Of a stretch of 64,000 nucleotides of DNA, positions 41,460-49,257 are shown piece after piece. Every line of letters starts with the position of its first letter. Positions within the stretch are counted from its first letter, which is position 1. The notes beneath the pieces are model-generated. The model did not search any database. It was not told where the DNA came from and worked only from the letters and a program-made list of their open reading frames with translations. The stretch is from RH-AL1 sp965198485 (GTDB taxonomy: Bacteria > Pseudomonadota > Alphaproteobacteria > Rhizobiales > Beijerinckiaceae): contig CBDAPQ010000005.1 of the NCBI GenBank assembly GCA_965198485.1, positions 558,001-622,000 of the forward strand, in the 5' to 3' direction. A program made the translations under genes and the position numbers.

Positions 41460-41549
41460 TCTCTGATCACTCAGCTATTCGACGACCGCTCACGATTGAG
41501 GTCCGAGAATGGTCGGCCGCCGAAATGTCATGATGTTCGTCGTTGCTGT

Positions 41550-42614
41550 CTAGCCGACAAGCGAGCTCTGCTTGGCGCGCGCAACGGTGGCGTGCCCCGC
41601 GGCTGTCAATGCGAGGACCAGTTCCCGCACGCCATCCTCGCCGCTGTCCCCGGGCCGTGCAGCGATGAGGCCGGCGGCAGCGAGGCGCTTCACGGCGGCA
41701 AGCACGTCCTCGGCGCGGAAGCCTGCGGTATAAGGCACGCTGGTGCGGCCGAGGACGTCGCGGCGCAGGCGCAGCGGCCTGTCGGCGACATGGATGTAGG
41801 CGGCGAGCCGAGCGTCGAGATCCGTGGCGGCAGCCGCCTCCGGCAGGAGTGCGGAGCGGCGGTCGCGGAAGCCGATGATCGTCGCGGCGGCGGCGGACCA
41901 GCTGTCGCCGTCGCCGACGCGGAACAGGGCGTCGCCGATTTCGGCATGGCCGGCATCGAGCACGAGCAGCGGCTGCAGGAAAGCGTCGCCTTGGGCACGG
42001 ACGCCCTCGACCTCGGCGAGGCCGGCTTGGCGCAGCAGCACCAGGCAATCAGCCTGCGACGGGGCGACCAGCCGGAAGCAATAGTCGAGGCCTTCTCGCT
42101 CCGCCTCGCTCGGAGCCGGGAACACCGCGGCCATCGGCCGTTCCGCGAGGCCGCGCACGCGCCATAGCACGTCGGCCGCGCTATGGGCCTCGTCGGCTTG
42201 CGGCTTGGTGAGGAAGTCATCGAGCTCGGTCGCGGGCGCGGCGGGGTGCAGGAACTCGTCGCAGAAGGTGTAGAGCGCGTCGGGATCGATCGGCTTCGAC
42301 AGAATGCGATCGAACAGGCAGTCGGCGCCGCGACGTGTCGCGAGCCCGAAATGATCGGCGGTGATCGCGACCATGTTGAGGTTGGTGTCGGTTTTCTCGC
42401 CCAGGGTCCGCATCAGCCGGGCCAGCGCGTAGCCGTCCATCTCGGGCAGATGATAGTCGATGAACACGAGGTCGTAGGCGTAATCCTGCACGCAGCGTAA
42501 AGCGCCGAATCCATCGCTCGCCTCGTCGACCTCGTAGCCGCGGGCGCGAAGCAGCGCCGACAGGAGGTCGCGCGAGACGGGATCATCCTCGACGAGAAGG
42601 ATACGGGCGGACAT
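41550..42614 (-). CDS. Response regulator with novel C-terminal region, last gene of bcs operon
   Basis: The 354-residue protein begins with a receiver domain: acidic pocket LLVEDDP, phospho-acceptor Asp in LVFIDYHLPEMDG, Thr/Ala switch VAITAD and Lys in ILSKPID. The remaining 220 or so residues have no recognised output domain; the end (AAVKRLAAAGLIAARPGD, LALTAAGHATVARAK) resembles a winged helix. It starts 13 bases after bcsN and so belongs to the cellulose operon. It may receive phosphate from the hybrid kinase encoded divergently upstream of bcsS. How it affects cellulose synthesis is unknown. Confidence 0.8.
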   Translation of the reverse strand: MSARILLVEDDPVSRDLLSALLRARGYEVDEASDGFGALRCVQDYAYDLVFIDYHLPEMDGYALARLMRTLGEKTDTNLNMVAITADHFGLATRRGADCLFDRILSKPIDPDALYTFCDEFLHPAAPATELDDFLTKPQADEAHSAADVLWRVRGLAERPMAAVFPAPSEAEREGLDYCFRLVAPSQADCLVLLRQAGLAEVEGVRAQGDAFLQPLLVLDAGHAEIGDALFRVGDGDSWSAAAATIIGFRDRRSALLPEAAAATDLDARLAAYIHVADRPLRLRRDVLGRTSVPYTAGFRAEDVLAAVKRLAAAGLIAARPGDSGEDGVRELVLALTAAGHATVARAKQSSLVG

Positions 42615-42627
42615 GGAGGACCTGCGT

Positions 42628-43641
42628 TCAGTTGTGGATGGAGTGAAACGTCGAGCCGCCGGGTCCGGCCAAGGCCTCGGGAGGCAGGTCGCCGCCGAGC
42701 TTGGGTGCGGCCGAGGCGGCGGCCACGACCGGCAGGGTGGCACGCGCCGTCGCTGGCGCCACGGCGGAGGTGAGATAGCGCGGACCCGCCGGGGCCGGAG
42801 CCGGCGCGGTGATGGTGTCGCTTGGATCGTCATCGCGACGCGCGACATCGATCGGTCGACGATGGCGGTGGTGCTCGGCCAGCTGGTGGCGCGCGGCACG
42901 ATGCGGCTTGGTCGTCTCGGCCGGCGCCTCCGGCACGGGCAGCACGAGCCCCGCGTCACTGGTCGCAACCGACGCCTCCTGCGGACCGATCACCAGATGG
43001 TCGACCCAGCTCGCCATCTCGTCGAAGCTCGTACCGGCGCGGCACAGGCGCACGCGCACCGATGCGGGTCCGACGAGGCCGGCGTCGCGCGGCAGGCGGT
43101 TCGCGTCGATCCACTGCCACATGTAGAGGCAGCGGGTGTCCGGGCCAACACGGCCCAGCGCCAGCCCGTAGGGCCCGTAATCGTTGCTGCGCTCCCGGTC
43201 GACGACCTGCATCGCGATGTGCGGAAAGGCGGCGCCCATTTCGGAACGCACGGCGGCTTCGGTCGGGCGCTGGAGCGGCACGCGCTCCTCGAGAGTGTCG
43301 CGAGCGTCGGTTCGCACCAGCACGGTCATGCCGTTGGAGACCATCGGCACGCGGGCGCCGCCGAGCGCGATGTCCTGGCGAAAGCCGTCGACGTAGTCGC
43401 GCGAACGAACGCTGCCTTGAGCGGCAGCGGCTGCCGGCAGTGTGGCGATGCGCGGATGGTCCGAGATGGCGATGCGCTCGCGACGCACGCTGCCCTCGGG
43501 CGCCAAAGCCATCACGCGCGAGCGCGGCTGCACGCTGTCCTCGAGGCTTGCTCCGCCGGTCGCGTCTTGAGTGCAGGCGCCCACGAGCAGCGCCAGCGGC
43601 AGGCACGGCAGCCCGCGAAGGAGGGTGAACAACAGGCTCAT
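42628..43641 (-). CDS. bcsN: Cellulose biosynthesis protein BcsN
   Basis: The 337-residue protein has a lipoprotein-type signal peptide (LPLALLVGAC, Cys23). The conserved BcsN core includes SRDYVDGFRQDIALGGA, GMTVLVRTDA, ERSNDYGPYGLALGR and RCLYMWQWIDANRL. The C-terminus is low-complexity and His/Ala/Pro-rich. BcsN occurs in alphaproteobacterial cellulose operons; its exact role is not established. Its start codon overlaps the stop of the upstream TPR gene, so translation is coupled. It should be anchored in the envelope with its bulk in the periplasm. Confidence 0.85.
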   Translation of the reverse strand: MSLLFTLLRGLPCLPLALLVGACTQDATGGASLEDSVQPRSRVMALAPEGSVRRERIAISDHPRIATLPAAAAAQGSVRSRDYVDGFRQDIALGGARVPMVSNGMTVLVRTDARDTLEERVPLQRPTEAAVRSEMGAAFPHIAMQVVDRERSNDYGPYGLALGRVGPDTRCLYMWQWIDANRLPRDAGLVGPASVRVRLCRAGTSFDEMASWVDHLVIGPQEASVATSDAGLVLPVPEAPAETTKPHRAARHQLAEHHRHRRPIDVARRDDDPSDTITAPAPAPAGPRYLTSAVAPATARATLPVVAAASAAPKLGGDLPPEALAGPGGSTFHSIHN

Positions 43642-45653
43642 TAGGGCCGTCCGGGACGCGAGATGTCGGCGCCGGCCCTCGCGGGAGCCCGCATGGAAGA
43701 CGCGGCGGCCGGTGCGAAGGCGGGCGGACGGCTTTTTCTACCACCCTCTCGTAAAGAGAGTTCCAACGCCCACAGGGTTCCGGCCGGCGGATCCTTCTCC
43801 ATCGCCGTCGGCGAGCTGGCCTCAGCGGTACCGTCCCAGCCCGGAAGCAGCGTGAAGCCCCAGCGCTCGTAAGGCATCGCGCCGACACCCGGCACGCGAC
43901 GGGCGACGAGCGGGCCGGCGAGCTCGCGTCCGCGCATCCTGGTGCCGGCATCCTCCTTGGCAACAGTGTGCAGCGCCGTGAAGCGCAGTGGATTGTCCGG
44001 CATGACGGCGACCGGGAAGTCGGCACGCTTCACGAGCGGCTGGCCGCCGGCCGCCGTCGCGGGATCGGCCGCTTCGTCGGGCGAGGGCACACGGGCGCGG
44101 GCGAAGACAAGCTGCTGCATGGCCTGCATCGCGCCGCGGCGCCCAGCGGAGGCAATGACCGCCGGAGCGCTGAGCGTGTCGGCCATGGTGCGTCCGGTCC
44201 AGTCCACGCTCGTTCCGCCGGCGGCCGACGCGAGCATGGCGTCGCGCGGCGGCGCCAAAGGCTGGCGCGGATCGGCTTCGCAAGGCGGCGGCGGGCGGCG
44301 GCGGCCATCGTCGAAGGCGAGCTGCACGACCTTGGGGAACAGACCGTCGTAGCGGTTGACGACGTCGCGGAACTCCTTGGCCTTGTGCATGCGCTGCAGG
44401 GAAAGCGCGTAGCCGTAGACCGTCGCCTCTTTGGGCAGCCAGGCCACGGCGCGCTCGAACCAACGCAACGCCAACGGATATTGGCAGGTGTTGTAGGCGT
44501 ACCAGGCGAGCGCCTGCGCGCCCTCGCCGGACTCGGTCTGCACCGTAACCTGGGCGTAGCGCTGCACCCGCTCCTGCTCGATGAAGGGCGGCTGCTCGCG
44601 CGTGAAGTCGCGCTCGAGCAGGTCGATGAACAGGATCGAGTTGTTCACGAGCGGTCCGCGCCAGGCATAGCCGACCTCTTCCGCCTCGCGCTTCATGCCG
44701 AGCACGCGCAGCGTGTGGGCGAGACCGTGGGCGATCATGGCGTCGCCGCCGTGGCTCAGCGACAGCTTGAACCAGTCGAGCGCCAACGCGTAGTCGGCGC
44801 GCTTGTAGCCGTACCAGGCGACGAGGCCGGGCTCGTCGGGATCGGTGGCGTCGTGGACGTAGTCCTCGAAGCGCTTCAGCTCGTTGTCGGTGACGGCTTT
44901 AGCCGGCTCGTCGTGGAGGTAGGCGGAGATGCGGGCGCGGGTGATGTCGATGGCGATCGGCTCGAACTCGTTGCGACCGGCCGCATCGGCGTGACCCGTG
45001 GCGATCAGCTTCTCGACCATGACCATGGGGATGAGCCGGATCGCGAACTCGATCGTGGCGCGGCGTTCGCCGGGATCGTCGTGGCCGTCCATAATGGAGC
45101 GGTAGACGACGTAGGCCTCCGAGCAGTCGTTCTCGTGGGCATAGGCCTCGGCGATCACCCACAAGGCCTCGGCGTCGCTCTTGGCCCACCCGATGCCGCT
45201 GTCGCGGAAGCTCTCCACGATGGCGTGCCAGCGCTCGGCCTTGGCGAGCCCCATGACCTTGGCGCGCAGCACCTTGGTGCGGATCTTGGACTGCAGGTCC
45301 TCCGAGGGTGTCCAACGGGGTTCGGATGCTTGGCGCAACGCCACGGCCCTGTCGATGTCGGCGAGCCGGTTCTGCTGGTACAGCGCCCACAGCGGCCCCT
45401 CGTCGTCGCGGCCCTTGTGGGCGGCGTAGAGGTCCGGCGGCGTGCGCCAGGCCGGGTCGAGCTTGGCGAGGCGGCGAATCTCAGCCTCGACGCGGTCGCG
45501 CCGGCCGAGGGAGGCGTAGTAGCGCAGCGCGGTCTCGTCGACCCGCCGCGCGGGAGCGGGCGCAGCCGGTATCGAGGGCGAGATCGGCTCCGCGGCGCGG
45601 ACCGTGCCGGGCAAGGCGAGGAGCAGCGCCAGCGCGATCAGGGAGCGAAGCAC
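43641..45653 (-). CDS. TPR-like protein of the cellulose operon
   Basis: The 670-residue protein has a signal peptide (LIALALLLALPGTVRAAE) and is mostly helical repeats of TPR/Sel1 style, such as GLVAWYGYKRADYALALDWF and ALAWYAYNTCQYPLALRWFE. The C-terminal part (after residue 470 or so) is less repetitive and Pro/Arg-rich. In gammaproteobacteria BcsC combines periplasmic TPRs with an outer-membrane barrel. Here there is no evident barrel, so this is probably a periplasmic scaffold that substitutes for the TPR part. It overlaps bcsZ by 16 bases and bcsN by one base. Confidence 0.8.
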   Translation of the reverse strand: MLRSLIALALLLALPGTVRAAEPISPSIPAAPAPARRVDETALRYYASLGRRDRVEAEIRRLAKLDPAWRTPPDLYAAHKGRDDEGPLWALYQQNRLADIDRAVALRQASEPRWTPSEDLQSKIRTKVLRAKVMGLAKAERWHAIVESFRDSGIGWAKSDAEALWVIAEAYAHENDCSEAYVVYRSIMDGHDDPGERRATIEFAIRLIPMVMVEKLIATGHADAAGRNEFEPIAIDITRARISAYLHDEPAKAVTDNELKRFEDYVHDATDPDEPGLVAWYGYKRADYALALDWFKLSLSHGGDAMIAHGLAHTLRVLGMKREAEEVGYAWRGPLVNNSILFIDLLERDFTREQPPFIEQERVQRYAQVTVQTESGEGAQALAWYAYNTCQYPLALRWFERAVAWLPKEATVYGYALSLQRMHKAKEFRDVVNRYDGLFPKVVQLAFDDGRRRPPPPCEADPRQPLAPPRDAMLASAAGGTSVDWTGRTMADTLSAPAVIASAGRRGAMQAMQQLVFARARVPSPDEAADPATAAGGQPLVKRADFPVAVMPDNPLRFTALHTVAKEDAGTRMRGRELAGPLVARRVPGVGAMPYERWGFTLLPGWDGTAEASSPTAMEKDPPAGTLWALELSLREGGRKSRPPAFAPAAASSMRAPARAGADISRPGRP

Positions 45654-46819
45654 GACGGATACCTCATGTGGCCGGCGACAAGCGCGAGCAAGTTCAGGGT
45701 CACGGCGTAGTAATTTTCCTCGGCGCGCACGCTATGATCGCCGCTTGCGGCCAGCATCCCGCCGGAGGCGGCGCAGCCGGCGAGGGCGGCGACGGCGCCG
45801 TAGCCCTTCTCGGCGAGCCAGTCGGCCGGCTGCCCGGTCGAGGTCTCGATGATCGGCAGCGCGCCGCGAGAAGTCTTCTGCCAGGCGCGCACGAAGGGCG
45901 CGTAGATCTCGCGCTGCCCGAGCCCCGCCCAGGCGATGTAGAGCGGAATGCGGATCGAGTTGTAGGAGAAGCGCTGCGGGAAACCGTCCGCCGGGCGCGG
46001 CGTGGCATCGTGGAGCGAGACCCAGTCGCTCGGCAGCGCGGCGGGTCCGAAATGCGTCTGCTTGACGAGCTCGAGACCGTTGCGGCTCAGGCCGGCCCAG
46101 TCGACGTCGGGCGCCACCAGCGGCAGCCGCGCGAAGGCCGGGAACACCCAGTAGGAAAGGTTCACCACCGGGCCGTCGGGCCGGTCCTCGGCGGCGAAGC
46201 CTGAGACCGCCGGTAGCAGCAGCGCGCCGTCCTTGGTGTGCGGCAGGATGAGCTTGCGCCCGGCCTCGACGGCGATGCGACGCCCGGCGACCTTGTAGGG
46301 CAGCACGCCCCAGGCGTCTGCCGCCTCGGCGAGCGCCCAGGCGACCAGAAGGTCGCCGTCCGACGCGTCGTTCATGTCGGCGACGGCCGGTCGTGCGCCC
46401 GGCTCCCAGCGCCAGGCGAGGAGCTCGTCGTCGCGCACCATCAGGTTGGCGCGGGTCCAGCCCCAGATCAGGTCGAAGGTGGCGCGGTCGTCGGCCGCCA
46501 CCGCGAGCAGCATGCCGTAGCCCTGGCCCTCGGAATGGCTGATCATCGCGTTCGCCGTGTCGACGACGCGGCCCGCCGGCGTGACGAAGCGCGAGCGATA
46601 GAGCCGCCACGCCTCGGGGTTCTTCAGCGTGCCCAGCAGAGGCAGCGCGGCATCGGCGCGGCGGGCCGGCAGCACGGGTTCGGCCAGCGGCACCGGCTCG
46701 GCGGCGACGTCGAGCACCACCGCCTTGGCCGGCACGCCAGGGGCGGCAGGCTCTTCGGCGCGGGCGGCGCCGACGGCGAGGAGGGCGGCGGCGAGGAAGA
46801 GGGCGAGCTGCTGTCTCAT
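45638..46819 (-). CDS. bcsZ: Periplasmic endo-beta-1,4-glucanase (GH8) BcsZ
   Basis: BcsZ cuts beta-1,4-glucan chains in the periplasm and is needed for ordered cellulose export. The 393-residue protein has a signal peptide (ALFLAAALLAVGAARAEE) and a GH8 (alpha/alpha)6 barrel. The catalytic Glu is in ISHSEGQGYGMLLA near residue 94, and DLIWGWTRANL, WRWEPG and SYWVFPAF follow. ATG 46819 overlaps the bcsB stop by ATGA; the upstream extension of the frame is a shadow of bcsB. Its position after bcsB is standard. Confidence 0.93.
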   Translation of the reverse strand: MRQQLALFLAAALLAVGAARAEEPAAPGVPAKAVVLDVAAEPVPLAEPVLPARRADAALPLLGTLKNPEAWRLYRSRFVTPAGRVVDTANAMISHSEGQGYGMLLAVAADDRATFDLIWGWTRANLMVRDDELLAWRWEPGARPAVADMNDASDGDLLVAWALAEAADAWGVLPYKVAGRRIAVEAGRKLILPHTKDGALLLPAVSGFAAEDRPDGPVVNLSYWVFPAFARLPLVAPDVDWAGLSRNGLELVKQTHFGPAALPSDWVSLHDATPRPADGFPQRFSYNSIRIPLYIAWAGLGQREIYAPFVRAWQKTSRGALPIIETSTGQPADWLAEKGYGAVAALAGCAASGGMLAASGDHSVRAEENYYAVTLNLLALVAGHMRYPSCFAP

Positions 46820-49257
46820 TCCGATCTCCGGCCGACGCCGCGCACGAACCACATCGTGGTGCCGCTCAGGCAGAGAGCCAGCAGGAGCGACATCGCGACA
46901 AAGGCGAGCGGATTGAGGGAGAACCATCCGGCGAGCACCAGACGGCCGTTGCCGAGCGAGGCGACCTTGGCTCCGCGATAGGTGAAGCGCGTCGCGTCAG
47001 TGGCGATGACCCTGCCGTTGGAGGCGTCGAGTGCCGACAGGCGGCCGTGGACCTTGCTCCAGACCTGTGGATCGAACAGGCAGCCGACGCCGGCCTTCAG
47101 CGTCGCCGCGTCGGGCGCGGTGACGATGGTGGTGACGTCGCCGTCGTCGGAGGTCACGCCCTGGGCGAGCAGCAGCGAGGCGTCGGCATCGACGCCGGCG
47201 ACGTTGGAGGTCGAGCCGACGCTCCGCAGGCGCGCCTGCATGCCCTCGACCCAGTCGCCGGCCCGCTCGCGCCATCCGCGCGTCCGCGACTCGTCCGCCG
47301 GCTGTGTGAGGAGGTCGTCGCCCTTCGGAGCGACGTCGGCCGCGCTCGCCTGGCCCTTCGTCGCCATCGCGGCGTGGGGCGGCAGCTTGCAGGCCGAGGG
47401 GCCGTCGGGGTTGCTCAGCCACCAGCGCGCCTGCACCGCGTCGGACGCGGCCTCGGGCGTCAGCGGGGCGTCGGCCACACCGTGCCAGGCGGCTTCGACG
47501 GCGGCGGAATCGAGCCCGACGCGCGTCATCGTGACGGGATCCAGCGAGCGCGCCGGCGACACCACCAGCGTCGAGCCGTCGCTCTTCGACGACATCGTCG
47601 TGGCAAAGGCGAAAGGCAAGACGCGGCCGGCAGCCACCGCCACGCGGGCGGTCAGCGACAACGCCGCGCCCATCGTGTCGCGGTCGGGCTTCGGCACGAC
47701 GAGGCGGGCGTGGCCCTGCGTGAAGGGCAGCGCGCCGGCGGTCGCCAGAGCGAGGTCGGGCAGGCGCTCCACCCGCGCCAGCGTCGGCAGCCGCAGCTGC
47801 GACTTGTCGAGCAACAAGAAGCGCTTGGCGGCCGTGGCGGCGCAGCCGGCATCGGCGGCGCGAGGTGTCTCCGCGTAGATGTCGATGCGGTTGACGCCCG
47901 GCCGCATCATGCCGAGCGGCAGGAACAGCTGGTTGTGCTTGAACACCTCGCCTTCGGCGTAGGGCAGCTTGATGATCCCGGAATTGTGGCCGTTGACGTC
48001 GACGCGGACCTGCGCTCCGTGGGCGAGGCCCGACGCGTAGCCGCCGGCGAGGTCGAAGGTGCCGCGGCCGTAGTCGGCCGCAAGCGTATCGGCCGGCAGG
48101 CTGAAGACGAGGCTGCGCTTGAAGAAACGGCCGTCGAAGTCCTGCGTGGCGAGGCCGAGATCGCGCAGCGTGATCGCCTCGTCGCCCTGCGTGGGACGCG
48201 CGGGGAAGTTCGCGGCGGCGACGAGGCCGGGCGCCGTGCCGGTGGGCTCCGGCAGGTGGGCGAGGCCGGCGATGGCGGCATCGACCTCGCGGTCATCGGA
48301 GCCGCTGACGACCAGCGTCGGACGCCCGCCTCCGGCACCGGGGATCAGGACGGCGAGCGGCCCGGCGCTGCCGAGCGCGCCGGCGAGCCGGGGCAGCTTC
48401 GCCAGTGCTTCGCGGGTGCCGAGCGCGAGATCGACTCCGTAGGGCTCGCCGACGTTCTGCGAGAAATCGACGAGCGGCTGCTGCATGCGGCCGCGCAGTG
48501 CCAGCGCCTGCGTCGCGCGCACGAGACGGCCGAGATGGGATGGATTGGTGCGACCGGAGAGTATCACGTGGATCGGGGTCGAGCCGTCGGGGCGCGAGCC
48601 CAGCGCCGGCAGGTCCGCGAGATCGGTGATCGCCGCCGCCTCCGCGGGGATCTCGAGCCCGGTCTCGCGCGGGTCGATGCGCGTCCATAGTTCGTAGGTC
48701 GCGTCTACCGAGCAGTCGACGCGATGACGCTGCTCGACCATCAAAGCGATCTCGTTGAAGCCTTGCTTCAGCAGATCGGCGGGAAGAGAGAACGCGATGC
48801 GGCGCAGGCCCTGCGGCGCGTCGATCGGATCGGAACCGACGAGGCGGCCGTTGACGCGCAGCCGCAACGACGAGGTCTCGGGCAAAACCGAGACAGCGGA
48901 CATGTAGCCGATGCGCAGACGCAGCGGGGTCGCCGCCTGGGCCTGCGTGAGGAACACCGGCCAGCGCAGCTCGCCGTTCTCGCCGGAAACGCGCCAGCCG
49001 TCGAGCGGCGCGGCGAGGTGGCGCAGCACCGGGCCGGTTGCGGTCCCGAGGGACGGCAAGGCTGCGGCCCGTGACGGACGCATCTCGGGTGCGGCGCCCG
49101 TGGGCACCGCACCGCTGGGCATCGCAGCAGCGGGCATGGTGACGCCGCGCGGACCGATGCCGGCCCACATCTGCGCCTGTGCCGGCGCGCCGATCGCGAG
49201 GAGGGCAAGGGCGGCCGCCGAGGCTCGGGCGCTAGGCTGCAAGGGACGTCGCCGCAT
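46816..49257 (-). CDS. bcsB: Cellulose synthase periplasmic subunit BcsB
   Basis: BcsB is membrane-anchored in the periplasm and guides the nascent glucan emerging from BcsA. The 813-residue protein has a signal peptide (ALALLAIGAPAQAQ), carbohydrate-binding and flavodoxin-like repeats (LRLRVNGRLVGSD and VRVDVNGHNSG), and a C-terminal membrane anchor (LNPLAFVAMSLLLALCLSGT). ATG 49257 overlaps the end of bcsA by 26 bases; the longer frame is a shadow of bcsA. Length and fold order are usual for BcsB. Confidence 0.93.
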   Translation of the reverse strand: MRRRPLQPSARASAAALALLAIGAPAQAQMWAGIGPRGVTMPAAAMPSGAVPTGAAPEMRPSRAAALPSLGTATGPVLRHLAAPLDGWRVSGENGELRWPVFLTQAQAATPLRLRIGYMSAVSVLPETSSLRLRVNGRLVGSDPIDAPQGLRRIAFSLPADLLKQGFNEIALMVEQRHRVDCSVDATYELWTRIDPRETGLEIPAEAAAITDLADLPALGSRPDGSTPIHVILSGRTNPSHLGRLVRATQALALRGRMQQPLVDFSQNVGEPYGVDLALGTREALAKLPRLAGALGSAGPLAVLIPGAGGGRPTLVVSGSDDREVDAAIAGLAHLPEPTGTAPGLVAAANFPARPTQGDEAITLRDLGLATQDFDGRFFKRSLVFSLPADTLAADYGRGTFDLAGGYASGLAHGAQVRVDVNGHNSGIIKLPYAEGEVFKHNQLFLPLGMMRPGVNRIDIYAETPRAADAGCAATAAKRFLLLDKSQLRLPTLARVERLPDLALATAGALPFTQGHARLVVPKPDRDTMGAALSLTARVAVAAGRVLPFAFATTMSSKSDGSTLVVSPARSLDPVTMTRVGLDSAAVEAAWHGVADAPLTPEAASDAVQARWWLSNPDGPSACKLPPHAAMATKGQASAADVAPKGDDLLTQPADESRTRGWRERAGDWVEGMQARLRSVGSTSNVAGVDADASLLLAQGVTSDDGDVTTIVTAPDAATLKAGVGCLFDPQVWSKVHGRLSALDASNGRVIATDATRFTYRGAKVASLGNGRLVLAGWFSLNPLAFVAMSLLLALCLSGTTMWFVRGVGRRSE

